NCBI GenBank assembly: GCA_045540055.1
Contig: JAZQGO010000003.1
Location: forward strand, 1 to 64,000
Length of the DNA: 64,000 nt
From: SIG565 sp045540055
Lineage (GTDB): Bacteria > Bacillota > Clostridia > Oscillospirales > Acutalibacteraceae
Direction: 5' to 3'
How positions within the stretch are numbered: position 1 is the first letter of the stretch; every line of letters begins with the position of its first letter. The notes beneath the pieces were generated by a model. That model was given only the letters and a program-made list of their open reading frames with translations. It was not told the origin of the DNA and made no database searches. Shown here piece after piece: positions 17,395 through 25,406 of the stretch. The translations under genes were made by a program, and so were the position numbers.

Positions 17395-18494
17395 TATTTT
17401 AACCTCATTGGCATTACCATATAAAGAAATTCGTCATTTTCTACCGGTTTTACCAAAACACCTGATGTCGCACCATTAAATTCAATCTTAACATTTTCGG
17501 TTTCAGCAGCCTTTAAGGCATCTAATAAATAACGGCTGTTAAGACCTATTTCAAATTCTTCACCCTCAAGTGTAATAGGGAAGTTTTCGGTTGCACGTCC
17601 TACGGCTGAAGAACAACTAAATAAAATATTTTCTTCGCTTATATTACATCTTACAGGGGTAGAAAAAGCATCGTTTATAATAGGACTAATTCTGTCAATA
17701 GTATTTATAAGCTCTCTTGTGTTTACAAAAATTCTCTGCTTATATGTTTTAGGTATTGTTTTTTCATAATCAACAAAGTTACCCTCTAATAAACGAGAAA
17801 TAAATGTATATCCGTTAATCTGGAAGCTTATTAAATTAGAACTAAAGGAAATATCAATTTCTTCTTCTTCGTCCCTTATAAGCTTAATAACCTCGCTAAT
17901 TGCTCTGCCTGCGATTATTAAATCTGCCTCGGTACCAATATTTATATTTTCTTTTCTTATAGCTAAACGGTGTCCATCTATAGCAACAAATGTGATACTA
18001 TCTTCTCTTACACTTACCTTAACACCTGTAAGAATTGGACGGGTTCCCTCATTTTGTGCCACCGAAAATATTGTTCTTCTTACCATATTAGAAAGAATTT
18101 CACCGCTTAAAGAAAAACTGTTTAATGCTGTAACAGAAGGTATTTCAGGAAAATCAGTTGCTGCCATACCCATAATATCAAAATTTGCGCTGCCGCAAGA
18201 GATATGGCACATTAAACGGTCATCTGTTGAAATTTCAACACTTATACCGTTCATCTTTCTTAAAATTTCAGCTAACAGCTTTGTATTTATAACAATGTCT
18301 CCATCCTGTTCGGTATGGGCATATATTTCTTTTTTCATACCCATCTCAAGATTATAGCTTATAAGTGTTACCTTGCCCTGTTCGGCAGAAATAAGAATTC
18401 CTTCAAGAACGGGAAGGGAGGTTTTAGCTGTGACTATACGTGATAAATGATTTACTGCTTCAAGGATTTTTTCTCTTTCAACTGATATTTTCAT
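17394..18494 (-). CDS. dnaN: DNA polymerase III sliding clamp, beta subunit
   Basis: Ring-shaped processivity clamp. 366 aa, with three repeated clamp domains. Family features are the N-terminal MKISVEREKILEAVNHLSRIV, LPVLEGILI, RRTIFSVAQNEGTRPILTGV, FVAIDGHRLAIR in domain 2, and the C-terminal YMVMPMRLK that lines the peptide-binding pocket. The ATG at 18494 has AAAGGAGTG 6-7 nt upstream; an earlier GTG at 18503 would overlap that site. The next gene overlaps its stop codon. Confidence 0.97.
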   Translation of the reverse strand: MKISVEREKILEAVNHLSRIVTAKTSLPVLEGILISAEQGKVTLISYNLEMGMKKEIYAHTEQDGDIVINTKLLAEILRKMNGISVEISTDDRLMCHISCGSANFDIMGMAATDFPEIPSVTALNSFSLSGEILSNMVRRTIFSVAQNEGTRPILTGVKVSVREDSITFVAIDGHRLAIRKENINIGTEADLIIAGRAISEVIKLIRDEEEEIDISFSSNLISFQINGYTFISRLLEGNFVDYEKTIPKTYKQRIFVNTRELINTIDRISPIINDAFSTPVRCNISEENILFSCSSAVGRATENFPITLEGEEFEIGLNSRYLLDALKAAETENVKIEFNGATSGVLVKPVENDEFLYMVMPMRLK

Positions 18495-18725
18495 AAAAGA
18501 CACTCCTTTGAGTTTATTAAAAAATTTTTCTCTTAAAATGAATGTTAATTAAAGTTGTAGTATTATTGTCGGTTAAAACGGTTAAAAAGTGATTTAAAGT
18601 GTTTAATTTAAGAATTTTTATACTTAAAAAAATTCTTGATAAAATGTTAATAAAAAATGCCTTAAAATTTTATTAACAATGGTGTTAATAAAAAGTTAGT
18701 GAAATGTTGATATTTTTGTTAACAA
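18495..18725. other. dnaA-dnaN intergenic region, candidate part of oriC
   Basis: About 230 bp of very AT-rich DNA with no coding sequence. No exact TTATCCACA DnaA box is present. The 9-mer TTATTAACA, one base from the TTATNCACA pattern, occurs three times within 47 bp: 18645-18653 (minus), 18670-18678 (plus) and 18683-18691 (minus). A GTTAAC core lies next to the dnaA stop. Strand use switches nearby, so this region and the dnaA upstream region are the best origin candidates. Confidence 0.55.
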
Positions 18726-20030
18726 CTATTCAGATTTAAGATTTCTTATAATATCATCAACAATTTTCTTTTCGTGAGGTCTTTCCTTTAAAAATGCCTC
18801 AATTTTCCTTACACTGTAAAGAGCTGTTGTGTGATCTCTTCCAAAGCTTTCACCAATAGCTTGGTAAGAGAGATCTGTAGTTTCACGTGCAATATACATG
18901 GAAATCTGCCTTGCAAGAACAAGCTGTGCAGTTTTACGAGAAGATAAAATATCATTTTCGTTAACCTGATAGGTTCTTGCAACCTCTTCTATAATATGTT
19001 CTATTTTTATAGGCTCGGGCTGAAAATCGTTAATAACATCCCTTATAAAATTTTTAAGAACGGGAATTGTAGGTGTTTTATTTTCAATTTTTATGTATGC
19101 CTGCAATTTTTTTACTACACCCTCAAGCTGACGGGTATTAGCAATAATTTTCTTTGCCGTTTCGTAAACGATTTCTTCGCTGAGTGTAATTCCTAACTGT
19201 TCTGCCTTTTTATTTATAATACCAACTCTTGTTTCAAAGTCGGCAGGTGTAATGTCGGCAAGAAGTCCGCTTTCCAGTCGCGAGCGAATACGGTCTTCAA
19301 GAGTAGGTATAGCTTTTGGCGGTCTGTCAAGTGTAACAACTATTTGTTTATTATTGTCGTGAAGAACATTAAATGTGTTAAAAAATTCTTCTTGTGTTTG
19401 TTCTTTACCTGCAATAATATGAAGGTCATCAATAAGTAGAACATCAACGCTTCTGTACTTATCTTGAAAAGAATTTATTGCCTCACGTCCTTCATTTAAG
19501 GCCTGAATAAACTGATTCATAAATGCCTCACCGCGAAGACACTCAATCTTTATGCCTGCATGCCTTTTTGAGATTTCATTTTTTATTGCATACATCAGAT
19601 GTGTTTTACCAACACCCGAAGGGCCATAAATAACATACGGGTTGTATTCAAAGGCAGGATTATTTACAACTGCCAGAGCCGCCGCATGAGCAAAACGGTT
19701 AGTTTGTCCTACAACAAAGTTTTCAAAGGTATATTTTTCGTCATTGTTGAGAGTCTGAACCTCATTTAAAGGATTTGTGTTGCCTAAAGAAATATTTATT
19801 TCCATATCAAAACCCATTATCTGTTTAAGACTTTCCTTTAAAAGGGAGAGATAATTACTTTCTACAATCTGCTTTTTATATGCCGAATAAATAGAAAGAG
19901 TTAATTTTCCGTCATTCATAGAAACGGGTGTTAAATCTTTAAGCCAGACATTAAAGGCAATTTCGGTTATACTTTTTTTACATTCTGTGCAAACCGCTTC
20001 CCAAATATCCGAAAGAGATTCGATGGTCAT
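18726..20030 (-). CDS. dnaA: Chromosomal replication initiator DnaA
   Basis: AAA+ initiator that opens oriC. 434 aa. Domain I is at residues 1-80, the domain II linker is very short (about 82-98), Walker A is GPSGVGKTH (136-144), and Walker B LLIDDLHIIAGKE. Domain IV ends with the DnaA-box recognition motif FGRDHTTAL, which is canonical. Reduced domain II is common in Clostridia. A promoter lies at 20117-20145. AAGGAG is present about 8 nt before the ATG. Confidence 0.98.
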   Translation of the reverse strand: MTIESLSDIWEAVCTECKKSITEIAFNVWLKDLTPVSMNDGKLTLSIYSAYKKQIVESNYLSLLKESLKQIMGFDMEINISLGNTNPLNEVQTLNNDEKYTFENFVVGQTNRFAHAAALAVVNNPAFEYNPYVIYGPSGVGKTHLMYAIKNEISKRHAGIKIECLRGEAFMNQFIQALNEGREAINSFQDKYRSVDVLLIDDLHIIAGKEQTQEEFFNTFNVLHDNNKQIVVTLDRPPKAIPTLEDRIRSRLESGLLADITPADFETRVGIINKKAEQLGITLSEEIVYETAKKIIANTRQLEGVVKKLQAYIKIENKTPTIPVLKNFIRDVINDFQPEPIKIEHIIEEVARTYQVNENDILSSRKTAQLVLARQISMYIARETTDLSYQAIGESFGRDHTTALYSVRKIEAFLKERPHEKKIVDDIIRNLKSE

Positions 20031-20116
20031 ATTTTTTTCTCCTTACCCTAAATTTTTTAAAAATTCAACCCACAAAAGTTTTTATTAATAGCCAATATAG
20101 ACACTCATACAAAGTA

Positions 20117-20145
20117 ATTATAACATAAAAAAATCAAATTTTCAA
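20117..20145 (-). promoter_or_regulatory. Predicted sigma-A promoter of dnaA
   Basis: On the minus strand, TTGAAA (20140-20145) and a perfect TATAAT (20117-20122) are 17 bp apart, giving an about 80-nt leader before the dnaA ATG. Confidence 0.7.
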
Positions 20146-20170
20146 TAATATTTATATTAATATAATATAT

Positions 20171-20386
20171 AAAGGAAAAAAGAGCCATCCGGAGCGTTCA
20201 CATAGGGAGAAATTGGTTTTGAAATAAAAAATTGCACGCACCCGAAGAAGATGAATTTTTAGTGGGCTAACAGACGAAAAAAGCACGGTAATGCTGACGC
20301 ATACCGTGCTTTTTTAACACATCAGACCGCAAAAATTCACTTTTTCGGGTAAATTCTCCCTATGTGAACGCTCCGTTCGGTTCCTT
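20171..20386. repeat. Nested inverted-repeat element next to dnaA
   Basis: A perfect 21-bp inverted repeat (20191-20211 and 20354-20374) encloses further nested pairs: ACCCGAA 20240-20246 with 20344-20350, TGAATTTTT 20252-20260 with 20331-20339, and a 14-bp hairpin 20277-20290 with 20302-20315 flanked by A and T runs, like a bidirectional terminator. Outside the perfect arms the two ends stay similar (AAAGGAA pairs with TTCCTTT). An unpaired 28-nt stretch (20212-20239) sits on one side only. It could be a MITE-like element, a cruciform-forming origin feature, or a structured ncRNA. It also lies just past the DUF3048 stop and can terminate that gene. Confidence 0.8.
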
Positions 20387-20388
20387 TT

Positions 20389-21429
20389 TTATTCGATAGT
20401 GATTTCAGCTTCCTTTTTAATAAAGCAAACCCAGGTATTTCCGGCGCTTAAGGTGAGGGGTGTTCCGTCCTGTTTTGTAAATACTAGCGGGTCGGAATCC
20501 TTGCCTTTTTTCCAGTTAATTTTTTCATATGTACCATTTACGGCATAATAACCTACACCGCTCGAAAGATCTATATCTCTGCGATATTCTTGATTACCGT
20601 AATAGCTCATCCTTGTCTGCAAAATAAATACATTCTCAAATGCATATTTTGCATTGCTGTTACGGTCTTTATTTTCAAATTTGTTACTTTTCTTAATATA
20701 CTTACCCGTTTCGGCATCATAGGTGAAATATGTTTTGTAGCTACTGTTAAATGCGGCGGTAAGCTTATTCGCGGCGCCACCTGTCAAGGTTATGGTTTCA
20801 TCCTGTGCCGCAAAGGTCTGCCAGGGTTTATTTTCTTTCTGTGTCATCTGCCAGTTTTTCTTTTTAAGATTTTCGGCTATTTTTTGACCCGAAGAGAACA
20901 ATGTCTGCCAAGAAAAAACATCGCCGTAGGTGTGACGCCATGCGCCTGTGCTCTCCCCAATTTCAAAGTTATCAAGGTCGGCGAGGTGAGGTGCGCAGAA
21001 GTCAGGGTCTTTACCGTGATGAATATAAATTGCATTATGTCCCATAGCAAGATCAACATATACATATCTTGCCGAGCGGATATCCCCTAACTGCGGAGCT
21101 GATTCAATATCCTGAAAAACGGCCATAAGACGGGTTATGCCGCCCTCGGTTTCGGTTTCATAAACAATATCAGCCTCACTAACGCCCGATTGAGCATAAC
21201 GCTGAGCATTTGCGTCGTTATCTATCATAATAGCAACGGGACGTAGGTTGTCCTTCTCACGCGGCAAATCCTCAACACCGGTCAAAGGATTAACAATAAA
21301 AGGATTGTTTTGTGATACGACAGGAGATGCATCGTCGCTTGATGTATCAACCGGCATATCTTTTTTACATGCGGCCACTGAAAAAAGCATTAAAGCAACC
21401 AAGAGTAAAGAAAAAAATTTTTTGAACAT
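20389..21429 (-). CDS. DUF3048 (YerB-like) lipoprotein
   Basis: Predicted exported lipoprotein of 346 aa. The N-terminus MFKKFFSLLLVALMLFSVAAC is a type II signal peptide with lipobox VAAC (Cys at about residue 21), followed by a Ser/Asp-rich linker. The body has the DUF3048 hallmarks NPLTGVEDLP, LRPVAIMIDND, ARPQSG-like ARYAQSGVSEADIVYE and ARYVYVDLA. Function in Bacillus YerB is unclear. The ATG at 21429 has GGGAGGAG upstream; the longer in-frame GTG start overlaps it. Confidence 0.88.
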   Translation of the reverse strand: MFKKFFSLLLVALMLFSVAACKKDMPVDTSSDDASPVVSQNNPFIVNPLTGVEDLPREKDNLRPVAIMIDNDANAQRYAQSGVSEADIVYETETEGGITRLMAVFQDIESAPQLGDIRSARYVYVDLAMGHNAIYIHHGKDPDFCAPHLADLDNFEIGESTGAWRHTYGDVFSWQTLFSSGQKIAENLKKKNWQMTQKENKPWQTFAAQDETITLTGGAANKLTAAFNSSYKTYFTYDAETGKYIKKSNKFENKDRNSNAKYAFENVFILQTRMSYYGNQEYRRDIDLSSGVGYYAVNGTYEKINWKKGKDSDPLVFTKQDGTPLTLSAGNTWVCFIKKEAEITIE

Positions 21430-21457
21430 AAAATCTCCTCCCAAAATTTATAAACTA

Positions 21458-21486
21458 ATTATAAGACTAAAAAAAAAATAATGCAA
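21458..21486 (-). promoter_or_regulatory. Predicted promoter of the DUF3048 gene
   Basis: On the minus strand, TTGCAT (21481-21486), a 17-bp spacer that is almost all T, and a perfect TATAAT (21458-21463). Confidence 0.6.
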
Positions 21487-21524
21487 CCTTTTGACAAGAA
21501 AAATAAAAAAATAAATTTTCCCTA

Positions 21525-21553
21525 TTGCAATTTTTAAAATGGTGTGTTATTAT
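21525..21553 (+). promoter_or_regulatory. Predicted promoter of the tRNA-Arg region
   Basis: TTGCAA (21525-21530) and TATTAT (21548-21553) are 17 bp apart, 34 bp before the first tRNA-like sequence. Confidence 0.5.
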
Positions 21554-21586
21554 ATTTTAGCGTTATTTAATACCGCTTATATTTTT

Positions 21587-21768
21587 GCGCTGATAGCTCA
21601 GCTGGATAGAGCGTCTGGCTACGGACCAGAAGGTCGGGAGTTCGGCGACGCAGCAAAAGTGCCGCGATAGGCAATTTTGTCTGCCAAAGTCTCGAGCACA
21701 TTATTTTTTTCGGGCACCGCTCGGAGCGGTCGAAAAAACAATGAGCGCAGAGTACCTTCTTCAGCCGC
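21587..21768 (+). pseudogene. tRNA-Arg(ACG) copy interrupted in the T-loop
   Basis: Bases 21587-21644 are identical to the first 58 nt of the intact tRNA-Arg at 21796. The match stops within the T-loop after GGGAGTTCG. About 111 bp of unrelated sequence follows, and then CTTCTTCAGCCGC (21756-21768), which resembles the missing 3' half (CTTCTTCAGCGCG). The acceptor 3' strand has an extra C, so even exact removal of the insert would not restore a perfect stem. Probably non-functional. Confidence 0.75.
21636..21731 (+). repeat. 96-bp repeat, copy 1 (inside the disrupted tRNA-Arg)
   Basis: Starts with the tRNA T-arm segment GGGAGTTCG and continues GCGACGCAGC to GGAGCGGTC. It is 95/96 identical to 21938-22033; the only difference is T versus G at 21703. 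GACCGCTC-like hairpin bases lie at the end (ACCGCTCGGAGCGGT). Confidence 0.85.
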
Positions 21769-21795
21769 TGAAGAAGAAAAAACAATTTAATATAT

Positions 21796-21872
21796 GCGCT
21801 GATAGCTCAGCTGGATAGAGCGTCTGGCTACGGACCAGAAGGTCGGGAGTTCGAATCTTCTTCAGCGCGCCA
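21796..21872 (+). tRNA. tRNA-Arg (anticodon ACG)
   Basis: 77 nt with complete cloverleaf: acceptor GCGCTGA/TCAGCGC, D-arm GCTC/GAGC, anticodon stem TCTGG/CCAGA with loop CTACGGA, T-arm GGGAG-TTCGAAT-CTTCT (wobble pairs), discriminator G and encoded CCA. A34 would be deaminated to inosine by TadA (9830-10273). Confidence 0.96.
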
Positions 21873-21908
21873 AATAACCCGAAGCAATTTGTGTTGCTTC
21901 GGGTTATT
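21873..21908 (+). terminator. Terminator after tRNA-Arg
   Basis: AATAACCCGAAGCAA (21873-21887) pairs perfectly with 21894-21908, with a 6-nt loop and a T-run to 21912. It begins immediately after the CCA end. Confidence 0.9.
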
Positions 21909-21937
21909 TTTTGTTCTGGGACATTGCGAACTCCCTT

Positions 21938-22033
21938 GGGAGTTCGGCGACGCAGCAAAAGTGCCGCGATAGGCAATTTTGTCTGCCAAAGTCTCGAGCA
22001 CATTAGTTTTTTCGGGCACCGCTCGGAGCGGTC
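21938..22033 (+). repeat. 96-bp repeat, copy 2
   Basis: Same element as at 21636-21731. Its left end is part of a palindrome CGAACTCCC-TT-GGGAGTTCG (21927-21946), and CTTCTTCAGTGCGC (22057-22070), a tRNA 3'-end-like sequence, follows 23 bp after its right end. No tRNA 5' half is attached to this copy. Confidence 0.85.
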
Positions 22034-22073
22034 AAAATCTCACCGACACAGAGCATCTTCTTCAGTGCGCAAA

Positions 22074-22112
22074 AAAACCTTGCCAACAAAATATGGCAAG
22101 GTTTTATTTTTT
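22074..22112 (+). terminator. Intrinsic terminator downstream of repeat copy 2
   Basis: AAAACCTTGCCA (22074-22085) pairs with TGGCAAGGTTTT (22094-22105), followed by ATTTTTTTC. Confidence 0.85.
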
Positions 22113-22200
22113 TCAAGTTTTTTCGAAATTTAAAGCGATATATATTGACATAAAGACAAAATGATGTTAAAATCAATATCAACTTAATAAAGACGACGAC

Positions 22201-22360
22201 ATTCTTTGGGGAACGATTTTAAATCTGCCGAAGGAGTAAAACTCTCAGGCGTCCGGCTACGGATGGGGACTGGAATGTTATGTGGCTCTGGAGAAGCCCG
22301 TGCTTTACGGGTACCGAAGGTGCAAGGGGAAACCCGAATCTCTCAGGTAAAAGGACAGTG
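22201..22360 (+). ncRNA. Tandem glycine riboswitch (two aptamers)
   Basis: Two glycine-aptamer cores occur in tandem. Aptamer 1 has GCCGAAGGAGTAAA, ACTCTCAGGC and GGGGACTGG (22226-22273). Aptamer 2 has GGCTCTGGAGAAGCC, TACCGAAGGTGCAA, ATCTCTCAGGTAAAAGGACAG (22283-22358). They are joined by the short linker typical of cooperative glycine riboswitches. A terminator and then an alanine/glycine symporter gene follow. Glycine probably controls uptake or export of small amino acids through this leader. Confidence 0.93.
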
Positions 22361-22403
22361 CAATTAAAGGGACGTAAAGGCAGTTTTTTGTCTTATGTTT
22401 TTT

Positions 22404-22440
22404 ACCGCTATCCTTTTGGTTAGTGGTTTTTTTGTTTTTT
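22404..22440 (+). terminator. Riboswitch expression-platform terminator
   Basis: ACCGCTATCC (22404-22413) pairs with GGTTAGTGGT (22418-22427, one G-T pair and one mismatch), then a run of T to 22440. It lies between the aptamers and the symporter ATG at 22474, so it is the likely on/off switch. Confidence 0.8.
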
Positions 22441-22473
22441 GCCTGAAAATATTTTTTTAGGGGGTTCATTTTA

Positions 22474-24030
22474 ATGGACAAAATTTTACAAACCATAGAA
22501 AGCGTAAATGGTGAAATCAATAGTGTTGTTTGGGGCGCTTTCGGACTACTTTTACTTGTAGGTACCGGCATAATTGTCACCATACTTACAAAATTTTTCC
22601 AAGTTTCACATATTGGTATGTGGTTTAAGCAGACACTTGGTAGTCTTTTTAAGAAGGATGTTATCAAGCATAGCAAGGAAAAGGGCTCAATTTCTCCTTT
22701 CCAAGCTCTTTGTACCGCGCTTGCCGCAACGGTTGGAACAGGAAATATTGCAGGTGTTGCCGCCGCTATATGTATAGGTGGCGCAGGCGCTGTGTTTTGG
22801 ATGTGGGTAGCTGCATTTTTTGGAATGATGACAAACTATGCAGAAAACGTACTTGGTATTTATTATCGCCGCAAGAACGAAAACGGAGAATGGTCCGGCG
22901 GTGCTATGTATTATCTTGCTAATGGTCTTGGCAAGAAAAAGGGTATGAAGTATGTAGGAAAGGTACTTGCAATTCTTTTCTGTATTTTTGCGATGCTCGC
23001 TTCGTTCGGTATAGGAAGCATGGGACAGGTAAATAAGATAGTTACCAACGTGGCACAGGCATTCGATGTATCGGCTCTTTCTTCTGTTGAAGTGTTTACC
23101 GGCGTTTCCCTTTATAACATCATTCTCGGTGCCATTATTATGGTTCTTACCGCCCTTATTACTCTTGGAGGATTAAAGAGAATTGCTAATGTTGCCGAAA
23201 AAATAGTGCCCTTTATGGTAGTGCTTTTTGTTTTTGGAAGCCTTGTTATTATCGGTGTAAACTATGCAAATATATTACCCGCCTTTAAGGCAATTTTCGT
23301 CAATGCATTTAAGCCCGAAGCTTTTGTTGGCGGCGGTATCGGTGCTGTTATCGGCAAGGTTGTCACCCAGGGCTTTAAGCGCGGCGTGTTCTCAAACGAG
23401 GCAGGTCTTGGTTCTTCGGTTATGGTGCATTCAAACTCTAATGTTAAAGAGCCCGTAAAACAGGGTATGTGGGGTATATTTGAAGTGTTTGCCGACACCA
23501 TGGTAGTTTGTACTATGACGGCACTTGTTATACTTACCGCAGGCGGTCTTGACGGCGGCGTATTTAATGTTTTGACCGGTGAAATAGCAGACGGCTATAC
23601 CGATGCAACGCTTGTTGGCGGTGCCTTTAACTCGGTGTTCTCATGGGGCAATATCGGCGAGAAATTTATTGCTATTGCAATGTTCTTGTTCGCCTTTACT
23701 ACCGTTCTTGGCTGGTCACACTACGGCTCAAAGGCTTGGGAGTATCTGTTCGGCGCCAAGACAACATTTATTTTCCGTATAATTCATGTATGTACCGTTA
23801 TTTTCGGTGCAATTCTTACCTCGTCACTTGCGTGGGATATTTCAGATACATTTAACGGTCTTATGATGATTCCTAACCTTATCGGTGTGCTCGCACTTTC
23901 TCCGTTGGTTGTAAAAATAACTACCAATTATTTAAGAAGGGTTAAGAAAAAAGAAGATATCGAGCCGATGTATAATGCTGACCCCGAGATTCAGGTTCAA
24001 GAGATGGTACGCGAGATAAACGAGGACTAA
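22474..24030 (+). CDS. Alanine/glycine:cation symporter (AGCS family)
   Basis: Sodium- or proton-coupled transporter for alanine or glycine. 518 aa with about 10-11 membrane segments. The AGCS pattern is clear: ALAATVGTGNIAGVAAAICIGGAGAVFWMW near residues 85-115, EWSGGAMYYLANGL, and FKRGVFSNEAGLGSSVM near 300-318. AGGGGG lies about 11 nt before the ATG. The upstream tandem glycine riboswitch points to glycine as the physiological signal and possible substrate. Confidence 0.94.
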   Translation: MDKILQTIESVNGEINSVVWGAFGLLLLVGTGIIVTILTKFFQVSHIGMWFKQTLGSLFKKDVIKHSKEKGSISPFQALCTALAATVGTGNIAGVAAAICIGGAGAVFWMWVAAFFGMMTNYAENVLGIYYRRKNENGEWSGGAMYYLANGLGKKKGMKYVGKVLAILFCIFAMLASFGIGSMGQVNKIVTNVAQAFDVSALSSVEVFTGVSLYNIILGAIIMVLTALITLGGLKRIANVAEKIVPFMVVLFVFGSLVIIGVNYANILPAFKAIFVNAFKPEAFVGGGIGAVIGKVVTQGFKRGVFSNEAGLGSSVMVHSNSNVKEPVKQGMWGIFEVFADTMVVCTMTALVILTAGGLDGGVFNVLTGEIADGYTDATLVGGAFNSVFSWGNIGEKFIAIAMFLFAFTTVLGWSHYGSKAWEYLFGAKTTFIFRIIHVCTVIFGAILTSSLAWDISDTFNGLMMIPNLIGVLALSPLVVKITTNYLRRVKKKEDIEPMYNADPEIQVQEMVREINED

Positions 24031-24063
24031 ATAAACTATATTAAATATACAGTCACAAAAGTT

Positions 24064-24109
24064 ATGCCCACAGATATGGTGATTATCCATATCTGTGGGC
24101 ATTTTTTTT
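24064..24109 (+). terminator. Terminator of the symporter gene
   Basis: ATGCCCACAGATATGG (24064-24079) pairs perfectly with 24087-24102 around TGATTAT, followed by eight T. It isolates the polysaccharide locus from the symporter. Confidence 0.93.
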
Positions 24110-24185
24110 GCTATTTATAACCAAAAAAGCATATAATTTTACAGAAAAAGTGGTTTTGTTATACAAATTTACAAAATCCGCGTTA

Positions 24186-24214
24186 TTGACAGGCAGAGGT
24201 TATTGTAGTATAAT
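24186..24214 (+). promoter_or_regulatory. Consensus sigma-A promoter of the polysaccharide locus
   Basis: TTGACA (24186-24191) and TATAAT (24209-24214) are both perfect, with a 17-bp spacer. It lies about 60 bp before the first gene. No clear internal terminator was seen before 55188, so this may drive the whole cluster. Confidence 0.85.
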
Positions 24215-24275
24215 AAAGTGATTTATAATGCGACTATTACATATGTATATATAATGACAGAAAAGGAGTATCGTA

Positions 24276-25394
24276 ATGTCAAAAAGAATTTTACTTTCCA
24301 CACCCACTATGCACGGGGAGGAATTGGAGTTTGTAAAAGAGGCATTTGATAAAAACTGGATAGCACCGCTCGGATTTAATTGCGACTCCTTCGAAGAAGA
24401 AATGAACGAGTATTTGGGCGAAGGTTATAAGTCGTTGGCACTGTGCTCGGGAACGGCGGCATTGCATTTGGCTATGAAGTTAGCGAATGTTAAACGGGGA
24501 GACATAGTTTTATGCTCTGATATGACCTTTGCGGCAACGGTAAATCCGGTTTCTTATGAGGGTGCAACGCAGGTGTTTATCGACTCTGAGAGGGACACCT
24601 GGAATATGGACCCAGAGTGTTTAAGACGGGCGTTCGAGAAATACCCGCAGGCCAAGGTTGTAGTTTTGGCGCACCTTTACGGCACTCCTGCTAAAATAGA
24701 CGAAATAATTGAGATTTGTAAAGAGCATAATACAGTGATTGTTGAGGATGCGGCAGAGGCTCTTTCGGCTACATATAAGGACAGGCAGTGCGGTACGTTT
24801 GGCAAGTATAATGTTATAAGCTTTAACGGCAATAAGATTATAACCACCTCAGGCGGCGGTATGCTTATAACTGCTGATGCGGCTGCAAGACAAAAGGCGT
24901 TCTTCTGGGCAACACAATCTCGTGAGCCGATGCCTTGGTATGAGCATAAGGAGATAGGCTATAACTACCGTATGTCAAATGTTGTTGCAGGTATTGGCCG
25001 TGGTCAGCTTTTACACCTTGACGAGCACCGCGATTTAAAGGAAAAAATCTATAATCGCTATAAAGAAGCTTTTAAGGATATTCCGGTTAAAATGAATCCT
25101 TATATGGACGGAATGAAACCGAATTTCTGGCTTTCCTGTTTTACGGTTGATGAGGGTTGCGATGTAGACCCAATGGATATCATGAAAAAACTCGACGAGG
25201 AAAACATAGAGTCTCGCCCCATTTGGAAGCCGATGCATATGCAGCCCGTGTTTAAAGAATATGACTTTATTTACCGCGAGGCAAGCCCCGTAAATGAGGA
25301 TATCTTTAAACGAGGACTTTGCCTGCCGAGTGATATAAAGATGACCGAAGCCGAGCAGGACCGAGTAATTGAAATTATAAAAAGTATGTTTTGA
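24276..25394 (+). CDS. DegT/DnrJ/EryC1 aminotransferase, PglE/EpsN-like
   Basis: PLP-dependent sugar aminotransferase making a nucleotide-linked 4-amino sugar from a 4-keto-6-deoxy precursor. 372 aa. It has LALCSGTAALHLAMKL (PLP phosphate-binding), VEDAAEALSATYKDRQCGTFG, and the Schiff-base lysine in SFNGNKIITTSGGG near residue 186. GYNYRMSNVVAGIG is also typical. The next genes are PglC-like and PglD-like, the order seen in bacillosamine-type pathways. AAAAGGAG precedes the ATG. No PglF-type retaining dehydratase is visible in the window. Confidence 0.9.
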   Translation: MSKRILLSTPTMHGEELEFVKEAFDKNWIAPLGFNCDSFEEEMNEYLGEGYKSLALCSGTAALHLAMKLANVKRGDIVLCSDMTFAATVNPVSYEGATQVFIDSERDTWNMDPECLRRAFEKYPQAKVVVLAHLYGTPAKIDEIIEICKEHNTVIVEDAAEALSATYKDRQCGTFGKYNVISFNGNKIITTSGGGMLITADAAARQKAFFWATQSREPMPWYEHKEIGYNYRMSNVVAGIGRGQLLHLDEHRDLKEKIYNRYKEAFKDIPVKMNPYMDGMKPNFWLSCFTVDEGCDVDPMDIMKKLDEENIESRPIWKPMHMQPVFKEYDFIYREASPVNEDIFKRGLCLPSDIKMTEAEQDRVIEIIKSMF

Positions 25395-25406
25395 TAGGAG
25401 AAACCT

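Noticed and set aside
18879..18894. parS-like AGTTTCACGTGC inside dnaA
   Set aside because: Only the left half matches, and the right half has at least three mismatches; it lies in coding sequence.
20171..20386. Definite 6S RNA gene
   Set aside because: The fold is suggestive, but the outer stem is unusually perfect and I could not confirm the conserved 6S bubble, so only the repeat structure is reported.
21567..22019. Open frames across the tRNA-Arg region
   Set aside because: They contain the typical false translations of tRNA genes and repeat DNA, not a protein family.
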